The position numbers and the translations under genes are program-made. From Thozetella sp. PMI_491 (lineage: Eukaryota; Ascomycota; Sordariomycetes; Chaetosphaeriales; Chaetosphaeriaceae), in NCBI GenBank assembly GCA_021432635.1, contig MU270034.1:124001-188000 (forward strand): a stretch of DNA of 64,000 bases, read 5' to 3'. The first letter of the stretch is position 1, and every line of letters begins with the position of its first letter. A model generated the notes under the pieces. That model ran no database searches, was not told the origin of the DNA, and saw nothing but the letters and a program-made list of their open reading frames with translations. Shown one piece after another: positions 1 to 11,846 of this stretch.

Positions 1-148
1 CAGAAGCGATAGCACGTTGATGCTGTGAAACTGCAGCCACACGAGAATCAGAAACTAGCTTCTTGGTAGTCACGTCATCTGCCAATCGCCTGGCATTTCC
101 TGCCGCTTTGATATAAGAGTCGGCAAGGAACCCCTGCCCGTGTGACAT
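1..148 (-). CDS. possible 5' part of a truncated minus-strand gene
   Basis: From an ATG at 148 a minus-strand frame stays open for 49 codons to the window edge. The start of the peptide (Gly-Gln-Gly-Phe-Leu-Ala-Asp) and its regular codon use look protein-like, but I recognise no family. It could equally be a chance frame. The rest of the gene, if real, lies outside the window. Confidence 0.22.
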   Translation of the reverse strand, partial: MSHGQGFLADSYIKAAGNARRLADDVTTKKLVSDSRVAAVSQHQRAIAS

Positions 149-473
149 ACAACCTGTATGATGGAAGTTGGGGAGCTGTTGTAGCGTTCCACAACGGTAT
201 TATTAATGCTATCCGAAGGGTTATTTGATCGTCAAGGGTGGGGGAGAGCCGTAAGCTATTCGACGAATGCGACCTGTAAGCATCACCAGCTTACGTTGTA
301 TCGCATTCATGCATTCTTGCTCGCTGAACAATCTGCGGGCATGGGTCTGGGCACTATATGAAGCACCCTCTCTCTCGGTCGGTTCTCGTTCAGTTTGCCG
401 TGGGGGGGCTAAGGAATACATTTCATGTAGATCTGAGCACTATTCGTCCCATTTTCCAGTACCAAATACCACC

Positions 474-2243
474 ATGGAGACTCCCGACCTTTTTGATATA
501 CTCACTCGATTTTTACTTCCTGGACTCATTCTATGGTGGGCATTCTCGGCTGGCCTAGCATGGCACCGCCTTCGACACGTCCCTGGCCCGATATTGGCAT
601 CGTTCTCCTATCTATGGCTTATCCTGATGGCTATCGAGGGTGACGCGGCAAAACATTTGATCAGTCTGATGAAATATGGTTCCCTGGTGCGCATCAGTCC
701 CAAATACGTGCTCACTGACGACGCCGAGACCCTCCGCCGGCTAGGTGCAGTACGGGGCAGATTCGGGAGAGACTCTTGGTATCACGGGTTCAGGCAGGAG
801 CCAGGAGTAGACAGTATGCTGAGCACAGTCGACACTGCTGTACACGATAGACTCAAAGCGCAGCTCGCAAGTGGGTACGGTGGACGCGACACGGACCTAG
901 AAGGAGGCGTTAATTCACAGGTCCAGCGGCTGATATCGGCAATCCGGAACCGCCACCTGTCAACCACTGAAAAAGCTGTCCCCACTGACCTCATCCCTTT
1001 GCTGCGCAGCTTTACACAGGATGTAATCACACGCCTCGGCTACGGATGCGAATTCGGCTTCCTGGATACGGATGACGACCTGTACAACTATTCTTACTCA
1101 GTAGGAAAATTGGCCACCCTTATCCAATTGCTTTGCGACTGGCCGTTCTTTCGTCAAGTAATGAACTCCAAGCTTCTGTTATTCGCACGCCCTCGGCCGA
1201 CAGACAAGGATGGGATGGGAAAAGTCGTCTGGTATACGCCCAAGCCGCAAAGAAAACATTGGATGTCAATCTAATCAACTGCCATTTAGCATCGCTCGTG
1301 ATATCGTACAGAAGCGATTTGATTCCCAAGACAAGTCACAAACAGATATGACGGTGATCGCACACGAGTCCTATCTACCCAGCTTGCCTCTCTTGATTCC
1401 GTGCTAATACGCGACAGGGGTCGTTCATGCGCCACGGACTCAGCTTTGAAGAAACCGAGGCCGAGATCTTTGTGCAGATGCTGGCTGGTTCCGACACCAC
1501 AGCCAGCGCGCTGAGAGCAACTATGTTGCATATCATAACGTGCCCTCGGGTTTACCAACGGTTGAAGAGAGAGATACAAGCAGCCACTGATCAGGACGAC
1601 GTCGCGTCGCCCATATCGCTAGATCAAGCAAGGAAGATCCCATACCTCCAGGTTCGTCTTGGGTTGTCCGAAATAAGAGTGAACTGAGTTACTCACGGGC
1701 GGGGTGCACCAGGCAGTTATATACGAAGGACTCCGAATGTACCCGCCGGCCCTGTACGGGTTCTTTAAGACGGTTCCACCCGAGGGCGAAAAGATACAGG
1801 GCGTGTTCCTCCCTGGAGGCACCTGCATCGGCTTCAATATGTTGGCTGTGGCGCGATCACAAATTGCTTTTGGGAGCGACGCCGAAGTCTTCCGCCCCGA
1901 AAGGTTCCTAGAATGCGACGAGGTCACCAAACAAGAAATGGAGCGCCATATTGATCTTGCCTTTGGCTACGGTCGCTGGATGTGTGCTGGCAAGACTGTG
2001 GCATTCACCGAGCTAAACAAAGTCATTTTCGAGGTAATCATGTGTTAGGCAATGCGTCTTGGCGCTGTATACCCTTATTTCTGTGGCGGATAACTGAGTT
2101 TTCTGACAATGTTTGCACAGTTACTTCGGGAGTTTGACTTTCAGATCCTTAGACCTGGAAATGCCTGGCATGAGGTGTCCACTCTGGGCTGGATACACAG
2201 AGAGCTCATGGTAAGTATTACGGAAGCGAACCATAGCTGGTAG
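474..2243 (+). CDS. cytochrome P450 monooxygenase, pisatin-demethylase type
   Basis: A microsomal heme-thiolate monooxygenase, probably oxidising a hydrophobic or aromatic substrate. Model: join(474..1231,1290..1353,1418..1651,1713..2033,2121..2243), 499 aa. The N-terminus has a membrane anchor (about residues 10-28) followed by the hinge RHVPGP. The I-helix motif is AGSDTT, ExxR is EGLR (about 357-360), PERF is present, and the heme loop FGYGRWMCAG places the ligand Cys near residue 443. The family-level match is to benzoate-4-hydroxylase and pisatin-demethylase-like P450s. The ATG at 474 has a CCACC context and begins just before the anchor; the frame stays open upstream but shows no homology. 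Four short GT-AG introns restore the frame exactly. The tail after the last exon is short, so the final few residues are uncertain. Substrate unknown. Confidence 0.85.
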
Positions 2244-2985
2244 CGGGATGATGAGGGAAGCGATTCAGGCTAGATAACCTGCCTTTTTGTTCTCCATGCG
2301 GCATGTGCGCGAAAGCTGCCTCTAAATTGTGGCTGGTGGCAGCCTGTTCGGTATTTGTGACGAGGTATTTCTGGAGGTGAAATTTCCTTTCGCAAGCGTT
2401 TGAGATCACTGGATCCCAAGTAGGGAGTAGTTGATTAGTACATGGTCAAGCAGTGCGGCTCTATTTTGTAACTACGAGATTGGTTATCTGTCTCCTATCT
2501 TCGAAAGTGGAACATGTTGCACGGAGAAGCCATCCCGTGCATCCCTCGAGCGCTGTTCTTCAAAAGACACCCACTAATGACCCACTAAGTGAGAACAAGT
2601 ATCTATCTCAATCTTGGAACGATGTAAGAAAATTTTGCTGGCTACTTGGCGTGCATCGCACCAGTGGGAAGTTACTGAAGTTTAGGTACATGCAGACAAT
2701 CGGCTCTCCAGCCTCCCCCCCCGACATGCCGTCGGATTAAATCCCCACTTAAAGTCGCAGCAGGGTTGCTGGTGTTTACAGAGGGCGAATCACTCCGGTA
2801 TCCGGCCATTAGTCATGATGCTGGTTCTACAGTGGGCTATAATATGTGTCTATCTTAGGGAGGGGCGACAAACAGGTGGCTGCTCGTCGCACATCTGCTG
2901 CAGCTTGCGATTTGCTACTCATACCTCCCGCGCCGTCATTTTAAAGGACCACGCTCCCCAGCAATTACACCTCCACCAAGACGAG
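2244..2985. other. intergenic, 742 bp
   Basis: Terminator side of the P450 and promoter side of the amidohydrolase. I see no conserved frame, RNA or repeat. Confidence 0.5.
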
Positions 2986-4330
2986 ATGGCGTCCCGAACC
3001 ATTCATACAAGCACGCTATTCAACCCTCAGACCAAGAGCGTTGAACAAGATGTCTCAATCACAATCGATGAGGCTTCGGGGTCCGTTATCAAAGTCTTCA
3101 AGAGAGAAGAAGCGCTGCCCGACGTGCTGCCAGAGTCCGACATCGATCTGCGGGGCAAATTCGTGATGCCGGGCTTTGTAGACGCTCACACCCACATATT
3201 CCTGCACTCGTACGACGAGGCTCCGTCTCTGGATCAAAAAAGAGACGAGAGCTTTGTCGAGAGGATCCTCCGCGCAGCCAATCACTGCCGAGTCGGTTTG
3301 TTGGCCGGCTACACGACTTACCGGTAAGTTTTGCAAGAGCGATCCAATCTGCCCAGTTGCAATTGCTAGAACACGACTCCTCAGAGATTTGGGCTCCGAG
3401 TCCATGAAAGAGGCCGACTGCAATATGCGTGATGCCGTCAATCGTGGATTGATCCCTGGGCCCCGACTCTTCGTTGCCACCCGCATCATCGCCTCAACGA
3501 GCACCTACGAGAGCCGAAACGAGAACCACCTTGGCGGTACCTGCATGCCGGTCGGCTCGGAGCCCGCGGATGGTGTGGATGAGATTCGCAAAGCGGTACG
3601 ACGCCGGATCGGACACGGCGCCGACATCATCAAGTTCTACGCAGATTATCGACGACGCATCATGCGGTTCCCGCCAAAGCAACAACACCCGTACATCGGG
3701 TCCGTGCTGCATCCACCAGCCAACCCCAACCCAGATGTCCTCTGCTACTCGCAGGAGGAGATGGACGCCTTGGTCACCGAGGCAAATCTTGCAGACTGCC
3801 CCGTCGCGTGTCACGCCGGCACGAAACAGGGCGCCATCATGGCTGCGAAGGCGGGCAGCTTGACCATTGAGCACGCGTATGTTGCCGACGACGAGGCATT
3901 ACAGGTTTTCAAAGAAAACAAGTGCATTCTCGTGCCTACCCTGGCCGTGTGCGAGCGTCTCCATGCACACCGGTTCCCAGAAATCTTGGCCCAGACCAAG
4001 AGAGCCTACGACATTGGGGTGGAGCTCGCATGCGGGGGAGACACGGGGACGTACCCCCACGGCGAGAATGCACGGGAGATGGAGCTCATGGTCCAAGCCG
4101 GCATACCTGTGTTCGAGGTGCTGGCTGCGTGTACCATCGGTGGCTGGAAGTCTTGTGGCGGTGATCGCTGTGGAACACGGTTTGGGTGGTTGGAGGAGGG
4201 CAACGCCGCCGACATCATCGCGCTCGATGCTGACCCATGCGAGGACAAAGACGCTCTGCGGAAGGTTTCATTTGTCATGAAAGATGCCAAGATTTGGAAA
4301 CAGGGCGGCGTCCCCATTGGTATGCTATAA
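2986..4330 (+). CDS. metal-dependent amidohydrolase (M38-like)
   Basis: A cytosolic metal-dependent hydrolase of the amidohydrolase superfamily (imidazolonepropionase/prolidase-like). These cleave C-N bonds in cyclic or linear amides. Model: join(2986..3323,3385..4330), 427 aa; the intron restores an Arg codon. Visible metal-site elements in order are DAHTH (HxH), IKFYAD (candidate carboxylated Lys), CHAGT, IEHAY and GGDTGT (catalytic Asp). The C-terminal segment FGWLEEGNAADIIALDADP is the usual end of the barrel plus small beta domain. There is no signal peptide. It sits between two P450 genes and beside an SDR and a permease, which suggests hydrolysis of an amide or lactam in the same pathway. 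The substrate cannot be read from the sequence. Confidence 0.85.
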
Positions 4331-4438
4331 CCCCTGCGGATCCAGTTGGTAGCAGAAGTCATCGTTCCGACGATTGATGCATCTAACCGGGTAACACAAA
4401 CGGGAATTGTACATTCGTGATAACATCGTCATGGCTGC

Positions 4439-5521
4439 TTACAGTTTGGACACGGGAGGAGTAATCTTGGCGCCAACGACCAGCACTCTCCCGCCATCTA
4501 CCCGCAGTATCTCACCTGTCATATACGCACCAGCCGCAGAAGCTAAATATAGAGCCGTGCTGACTAGTTCCTCCTCTGTACCTGCCCGCCTCGCGGGCAT
4601 TTCTCTCTCGTATCTCATGTTGTTATAGTTGGGATCCCGGGGGTCCGCAGGGTTCATCCGACTTGGGAAGAGCCCCGGCGCGATAGCGTTCACCCGTACT
4701 TTCCGAGGGTTAGCAACGTTTCACCCCGACAAGGCATTGCCAGTTGGGGATATTAGGGTCCAATACCATAGGTTTCCGCGAACTGAGCCGCCATGATCCG
4801 CACCATGTGGTCGATGGCGGCTTTTGAGCATTGGTATGCCGGCGCAAACTGACCATGATGCTGGGCGGCGGCGGAGCTGAACAGAATAACAGAGCCACGG
4901 CCTGCGCCGTTCTTCGCGGCCCGGGCCAGCAACTCGATCAGCCCCGCCACCATGTAGTACGGTCCTAAGACGTTGACTTTGAACGAAATGTCCATGTCTC
5001 CGTATGCCTGGCTCTGCATCGAGTCGGCTAGCTTGGAGAAGGAATCGCCGGGCTCGTATTCAACTGCAGGCATTGGACGGATGCCGGCAGCACACACCAG
5101 TGTGTCAATTGTGTGATTTAGTTGCTTAACCGCTTGGACAGCAGACTGGAGGCCTGCCTCTGTTCCCAGGTCGGCGGGGACTCTAGGAAGCGCGTAAGAC
5201 CTTAGACCTAATGTGTCTGGGGCTGGTTGCACGGTTAACTTACTTGAATATCTGGCAGCTTGACCCGATACTATCTCGTAGGGCCGTGAGCTCCGACGAT
5301 GCTTCATCCATATGCTGTTTGCTAACGTCGACCAACGTCACGGATGAGGCGCCATTCCTAATGAACCCTCGGGCAATCATCTTTCCTAGCCCGCTACCTA
5401 AGCTCAATATGTTATTAAGAGAGCCTCAAGACTCAATAAAATGCCGGTTCGTACCTCCACCCGTGATAACCGCCGTCCTCCCACTCATGGAGAACATCTC
5501 GCTAGCCACAAGATGCGCCAT
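4439..5521 (-). CDS. short-chain dehydrogenase/reductase
   Basis: Classical SDR oxidoreductase using NAD(P)(H). Model: complement(join(4439..4698,4767..5182,5244..5397,5455..5521)), 298 aa. The first intron falls inside the cofactor motif: splicing gives ITGGGSGLGK (TGxxxGxG). Next come the ADLG stretch, the NAG-like CAAG, and the catalytic Ser of FSSAA with YQCSK (YxxxK). The C-terminal VNAIAPGLFPSRM is typical of the family. Length is slightly above the usual 250-280 aa. It converges on the amidohydrolase with about 110 bp between stops and faces the second P450. A role oxidising or reducing an alcohol or ketone in the same block is an inference. Confidence 0.87.
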
Positions 5522-5989
5522 TTGGAGAATCAATCCACCTAGAACTATTAGCAACTAACTCGATCATCGACCTTCAAGAGATCTTACAGCTATCTTGATG
5601 CTCCACATCAAGCTACTCGTCGAGACTTGCAACAGCGGGCTCGGACCATCCCCTCGCTTATACCCCAAGTTTTGCCGACACCGGAGAGAGCGCTCGCCAA
5701 TTGCAACAAATCATGGTTATCGCACAGTGTTTGCTGATCCGTCGGAATCGTTATATCTCCCGGGTATCTATGTCCACTTTATTCCCTGGCCCTAACTGAT
5801 ACCTAAGTTCTTTAAGGGCTCCATCCTCCGGCCAAGGACAAGGACAAGTGCGGACCCGATCCTGTCTTATCTCCCAAAGGGTCCACCATGATGAAATGCA
5901 CGGCGATATTTATCGCGAAGACATTGAATTGGACCCCTATCGGTGTCTAAATCGATCCACCTGTTGGAAATCGCAGCTCACACCGCACC
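5522..5989. promoter_or_regulatory. divergent intergenic region, SDR / CYP504-like P450
   Basis: 468 bp between divergently transcribed genes, so it must contain both promoters. I could not assign a specific binding site. Confidence 0.4.
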
Positions 5990-7946
5990 ATGGCGAGCCT
6001 CTTGCAAATCCAATCCCCTAAACTCCTACAGGTGCTTGTCCTGTCGAGGGTGCCCTGGATATCAGCATTCTCAGTGACCATCGGCCTTTCTATCGCGGGA
6101 TATTTGTTCACTCAGGCGTTTTTAACCAAGATTCCTCCGATCAAAGGCATTCCCGAGGCGCCAGGAGCTGTTCCCTTCTTCGGACACCTCAAAGCACTTG
6201 GCTCTGACCATGCTTCCAAGTTCCAGCAATGGGGCGTTAAACACAATTGGCAGGTGTTACAGGCTCGGCTCGGGAGACGCAGGGTATTGGTGTTGAATGG
6301 GTTCAGAGAAGCTCAGGAGTGGATCGTCAAGAATGCAACAGCAACCATCGACAGACCCCTGTTCTATACATTCCACAAAGTTGTGAGCACATCTCAAGGT
6401 CTGTCATCTATAATTTTCAAAATTTGGTATCAATTACTCACCTCTATTCAGGCGGAACGATTGGGACATCTCCATGGGACGAGTCAACTAAGCGAAGGCG
6501 TGTAGCGGTGTCGACGTACTTGACCAGGCCGGCACTGAGAAACTCTGCACCGATGCTGGATGTGGAATCGTTTGCTATGATTGCAGACATGTACAGCTCC
6601 ACAAAGAAGGACAAGCTTGGCGAAGTCAACCCTCGTCTCTATTGCCAGCGTTTGGCCTTCAACATCACTCTCATGATCTGCTATGGTGCACGTTTTGACG
6701 ATGTCGGAGACCCGGATCTCTTGAACATGCTTGATATTGCAACTACAGTTTCAACGTATGTCTCTTGAGTATTGAACGACGTCAGAAGCGATCTTGTATG
6801 CTGATGGTGGGACATGCAGCTTTCGATCCTCTAACAGCAACCCTCAAGATTATGTGCCACTCCTTCGATATTTTCCGAACAACGAACGCCAGAAGCTCGC
6901 AGTCGAAACACGGGAAAAACGTGATATTTGGTTGCAGAATATGCTAAACCGAGTACAAGCTGTGGTGGAGGAGGACCATTACCGCCCCTGTATTACGGGA
7001 TCTATGCTGACCGAGTCCGGCAGCCTGAACCAAGGTAATGCAGCGAACCTCTGTATTCTTCTATTCTCGCCCATACTCTTACAATACTAACGCAGATTGA
7101 TGGTTTACCATAGCCGATATTAAGTCCATCAACGTCTCGCTCGTCTCTGGCGGCTTCGAGACTGTGTCGACCACCATGTTAGCTGGCCTAGGCTGGCTTG
7201 CATCTCCCGAAGGTCAACTGCTTCAGGATAGAATCTGGGATGAGCTTCTCACAGTTTATGGAAATATTTCCACGGCTTGGGAAATGGTCCTCACAGAAGA
7301 AAAGAGCTTGGTTAACGTTGCCTTGTACAAAGAAATGCTCCGTCACTTCGCTGCCATACCACTGCTGCCACCCCGGTCAACTATCAAAGAGTTCGAATGG
7401 AATGGCATTCTGATCCCTAAGGGGATTACCATTTACATGAACGCACAGGCTATCAACCACGGTATGACCTACTATTGTCCTGTCTGATGGAGGCCCGCCG
7501 AGACGCCTCGATAGAGGAGCACTACAGGTTTAAACAGAGAGAGCTAATTCGTGACGGCACTCACAGACAAGTCGTATTATGGAGAAGATGCGGATACCTT
7601 CCGTCCGGATCGCTGGCTGGATGAGAAGCACCCGATTGGTTCCCCTTACCATTTCTCGTTCGGTGCGGGCTCTCGCGCATGCCCTGCGATCGCTATCTCG
7701 AATCGGATTATCTACATCACGGTGGCCCGTCTGATCCTGCTCTTTAGAATTCTCCCGGCAGCAGACGGGTCTCTTTTAGACACAGACTACGTCAATTACA
7801 ATGAAGACACGACTCAACAGACGGCTCATCCTAGACCTTACAAGATAAGGCTGGAACCGCGAAACTCTGGTGGGGTTGATGAGAGTTCCCTCGAAACATG
7901 CTTTGCGCTGTCGAGGGCGAATGCAAGCACGATGGAATTTAACTAG
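5990..7946 (+). CDS. cytochrome P450, CYP504-like (phenylacetate hydroxylase family)
   Basis: Membrane P450 resembling fungal phenylacetate or hydroxyphenylacetate hydroxylases (PhacA/PhacB, CYP504), which ring-hydroxylate phenylacetates on the way to homogentisate. Model: join(5990..6398,6452..6755,6820..7034,7114..7461,7567..7946), 551 aa. It has an N-terminal membrane helix, the hinge PPIKGIPEAPG and the C-helix region IGTSPWDESTKRRR typical of CYP504. The I-helix is SGGFETVST rather than AGxDT, ExxR is EMLR and PERF is FRPDRW. The heme loop is FGAGSRACPA with Cys near 464; the usual final Gly is Ala. About 40 residues beyond the normal end form a low-complexity tail. No homogentisate dioxygenase or FAH gene is seen nearby, so a different aryl-acid substrate is possible. 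Confidence 0.83.
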
Positions 7947-8226
7947 CCGCAAGCATCAGCATCCGGAGATTTGAAGGCTTAGTTTTCATGCCAAGATATA
8001 TTGGGTCATGGCGATACTCGAGCGCTCAGTTTAAAACCGAGCTACGTAGAGGATGTAATCACAGTGGCCACGTGAATGAGCAGTCTAGAACCCCTTCCTC
8101 TTGTGGATGACACTAGTTGAAGACAGCAGTACCTAAACAGGAACGGATTTTTAGTTATAACTAGTCTATAACTGGAAGTTCGTAGAAGCACGGAGCCTTC
8201 ACAAACCCTACCCGTAGATAGCTAAA

Positions 8227-10300
8227 TCATAAGGCATATCTAAAGTAAGGATTTTCCTTGTCCGTCAAGTCCATAAACTCCTGGCCGACCGGTTGCGGCG
8301 GACAACCTGCCTCTTCCCAGAGCTTGTCTCGCCGTCTATTCTCATAGCGGTTCAGAAAATACATGACGATGAAGCAGCATAGCGATAGGAACCACATAAC
8401 AATGATGACGTATTTGGCGTTGTAGTAGTATGGACCGTCTCGGAATGTCTGAGGTCCAATAAGAAAACCTAGATCGGTGAGCCAAAAGGTCTATCACACG
8501 GGATTTGCCATTTCGGCGACTCACCAACGCAATAAGCAATCAGCTGGACAGCATTCGCAGTTGTCTTTTTCGTGTAACCAGCTTCGAAACAGTTAGCATA
8601 CTTGGCGTCGATGCAGGTTGAGAGGGGGCGAATGCATACCGGTGTTAGTGCCAACCGTGCTCAACGCGATCAGTAGGGCCGTAGACGGCGCCGCGATTTG
8701 CAGATAATAGCCAACGAGCTGTCCGATTCTACCACCTGTGGGATTCTCCCTTCCCAATCCAGCCATCAAGGCAATGCCCAACAAGCCGATAATCATGGAT
8801 AGAGCAGCCCACAGGGTTCGATTTCCGTATCTCATGGCAAGGTAAGGAATAAGTAGCATGGTGATAATCTCCGTAAAGCCAGCCGGCATGGACAATAGAA
8901 ATGACGTTTCGGAGTCGAATCCATAGCTCGTAATCATCAGGGTACTATATCTGTGTGAGCATTCTGCTATTCTTTGCGAGTTGGCACCATTTTAACTGAC
9001 AAGAAAACGGTGAGGCCTCCATTCGGGATGTTGATCGTGATAATGCAGAACGCATTGAGCCAAGTCTGGTATCGTAAGTTAGAGCCAGGGATTTCTCGGA
9101 TACGGCCCCAATTAGACTTACTCGAACATCAGTGAGGACCTCTCGAACTTGATACCACTTAAAAACCCTACTACCGATGCCCTGTTGGTTGTGACGGATC
9201 CGTTCGATGGCCATGCGTTTTTCCTCCTCGCTCAACCACTTGGCTTTGATAGGCGAGTCGGCCAAGAACAGCCACATAATGATTCCATATAGAGCGGTGA
9301 CAGCTCCGATGATGATGAACAGGAATTTCCAGGAGGCAATGGCAATCGGATGGGTCTTGAGGCCGCGTGACACTCCATAGGCGATGGCGCCCCCAACTAT
9401 CTGTGCCGCTTGGAGGCGTTAGGATGCGCTCGCGAGCCAGTGATGGGGCAGGAACTTACTGCCATTGAAACTGAACCAGATACCACTTCGGAAAACCTGC
9501 TCAGAAGCCGTATACCATTGCGAAGTGATGAGCACAAATCCTGATATGCCAATTGTAAGTAGCAGCCTACAATGACAGCAGATTTGATAAGGACTTGCCT
9601 GCCGTGATGGCGCCTTCGCCGGCTCCAAGCAAGAATCGCGTTACCATGACGCCAGCGACGTTGTGAACAAGGGCAGTCAAACAGAGCACGACTCCCCACG
9701 CCATCACCATAACCGACATCTAGAAAACTCAGCCCATGTCCATTCAAACATAAGATAGGATTGACTTGCGTATTTAGCAATCGGAAGACGCTGCATCAAG
9801 CGGTTATGAGGGTACTCAAAAGCCAAATACCCGATGTAGAAGATCGACCCGGCCCTGTGACTATCAGTTTTGCAAGAACTATAATCAGGTAGGAACGGAA
9901 TACGAAAAATACCAGGAGTATTGCGCAGTGTTCACTAATTCCTGGGGTTAGCAATGGTCATGGCGTGCATTAGGTTGGTAGACTTCGACGTACTGCCGGT
10001 ATCCTTCAGGATACCCATCACAGCGCTGTAGCTGAGAAGAACTTTATCAAGGTACTGCAACATGTAGAGGATACACATGAGAGGCATCATGTTCCAATCA
10101 ATCTTGCGCAGAAGCCTCTTGCTCGTTTCCTCGTCGAGCTGGATGCCGTGGCCAGTAGCATATGGGGCGGCCTCGTCGGCGCCCTTCACGTCGACCAGTT
10201 TAACGTCCCCATCTTCCTCGGCCACATGATCTGGGTACGCAGACCTGGCTTCTATGTCCAGCTGATTACTTGCGTCCTTCTTCTCGGAATGATCGGACAT
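8227..10300 (-). CDS. MFS anion:cation symporter, DAL5/allantoate-permease type
   Basis: Plasma-membrane 12-TM carrier of the fungal ACS (DAL5) family, which imports organic anions, amides or vitamins. Model: complement(join(8227..8468,8525..8581,8640..8944,9001..9065,9122..9408,9460..9540,9599..9719,9770..9854,9913..9934,9994..10300)), 523 aa, ten exons including one of 22 nt. The family pattern is intact: KIDWNMMPLM, YLDKVLLSYSAVMG, QYSWAGSIFYIGYLAFEYP, GAGEGAI, a hydrophilic central loop, and the terminal TDKENPYFRY. Two introns (9720-9769 and 9541-9598) use GC donors in the perfect GCAAGT context; only these donors keep the conserved frame. It closes the 0.5-10.3 kb block and probably imports its substrate. 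Confidence 0.88.
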
Positions 10301-11338
10301 GGCGGGCTAGATTGGCGCTTCTGTCAAAGACTACGGCGGGTGCCGGCGCATATAGGGACTGCGAATGGGAAAGTTATCTTTCTTTCCCATAATAATAAAG
10401 AGCTGCCCTTAAGTTTTGAGGGCAACAGCGGCTTATCGCACCCCTTTCCGACGACATCTGAAAGGCCGGGCCGCGGATCTCTTCCCAGGGTGTTATCACC
10501 CTTGCTATCACACCGTGCGCACTATAACAGGTATTCTCGGACTGATGGGCCGCGTGCGGGGACACTGCTATCATTATTGGGTCCGATAGCGAAGGGCTAC
10601 AGGGCCATGCAACCCAAGACCGAGCCAATCCAGAAATCGTGCTGATCATGAGGACATCAAGCCGATCGACTTGGATCACGTGTGTAACTCACTAACTCCA
10701 AGACCCATAGGTCTATTGTTTGCCGATTCCTCGCAGGAGGGGGACAGAGAAGACAGTTTCGCTACGCATTTTCTTCCGTATAGGAGTACCTCATACGAGA
10801 CAGATTAGTTATCGTAAAATTACTATAATATATCAATATTCCTTCTGTATATCTAGACATGTACGCCCAAAAGGGTTCAGCGTAAAGTACTGAGGAAGCA
10901 TTCAACACCACTCAACCTCATGGCTGCATGCGAATGAGCGCTGCAGCTAGACTTAGATCTCTGTCCAGAGGGCTTCTAGGGGAGTTCCTCCCCTAGCAAT
11001 TATCCTTGTCGACTCCATTCTAAGTGCAGGCAAGTATTGGCGAGATAATCAACTGTAATGGCCTATATCCACATCTTTACAGCTATAGGTTAGCTTGGCA
11101 AACCCTCGCTAGTCCCCGCTCGAATGAGGACCCATCAGCCATTAACCAATTGCTTGTCGATTTTTGGAGTAGTGTCGCATTTCTTGCCAACGGATAGAAT
11201 CCAGCCGGCTAATCAGACGGCGAGTTTCTTATCTTTTACATAACCCGATCCATTTTGACGCCTCTTGATCGGAAGAAATGTTTCCCCGCCCGTTATCGAA
11301 TTTATAATGAAAAGTTTTTTCTGACTCGTCACCAACCG
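10301..11338. other. intergenic, about 1 kb
   Basis: Permease promoter side, then AT-richer sequence up to the tRNA. I see no gene or repeat. The stretch just before the tRNA may hold Pol III upstream signals, but none is distinctive. Confidence 0.5.
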
Positions 11339-11425
11339 GCCTCTGTAGCACAGTGGTAGTGCGTCGCACTCGTATTTAATGCAGTGCTCATGCGAAGGTC
11401 CTGGGTTCAATCCCCAGTGGAGGCA
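11339..11425 (+). tRNA. tRNA-Thr (CGU anticodon) with a 15-nt intron
   Basis: A full cloverleaf can be drawn. The acceptor stem GCCTCTG pairs with TGGAGGC (two G-U pairs), followed by discriminator A. The D arm is GCAC/GTGC, the anticodon stem TCGCA/TGCGA, and the T arm CTGGG TTCAATC CCCAG. The anticodon loop reads CTCGTA, then a 15-nt insertion at 11375-11389 in the canonical position after base 37, then A. The anticodon CGU reads the Thr codon ACG. CCA is not encoded, as usual in eukaryotes. Confidence 0.93.
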
Positions 11426-11846
11426 AGAAAATATTCCCTTGGTTCAACACATGTGGAAGTTCGATTTTTTTTTTTCGCTCTTTTTGCTCTTATCTCTCCA
11501 TCTCATGACGAGGCGAGATTTTTTTGTTCTTATTTTCGCTAGGTTACCGGTCGCAAATACCAAGACTGTTATTACCTAGCTCTTCACAGGCATTTAACCA
11601 CCTGTCTATGCCGTTTGCGCTCTACTAAAATCATGCCTATAAGATATTGATCCCTTAAACTGTCACAGTTTCTATTGGGCATTGTAGTTGTCGTAGTATT
11701 GTCGTCGAGCTTATCGGCCGAGTCATAACTGCTAAGTTACTGACACGGAGCCGTTCCCTACGAGAAACACTACTAAAACAGCAGCATACCTATCTGCACG
11801 GTTAGCTTCTAGTTATTTCGTCCATGAGCTAGGCTGATATGGGATC
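11426..11846. other. intergenic, about 420 bp
   Basis: Starts with T-runs just after the tRNA (about 11466-11474 and 11519-11525), suitable as Pol III terminators. Otherwise I see nothing. Confidence 0.5.

Noticed and set aside
5990-7946. Loss of function of the second P450 because the heme loop ends CPA instead of CxG
   Set aside because: The ligand Cys, Arg and Phe are intact and the last Gly is not strictly required.
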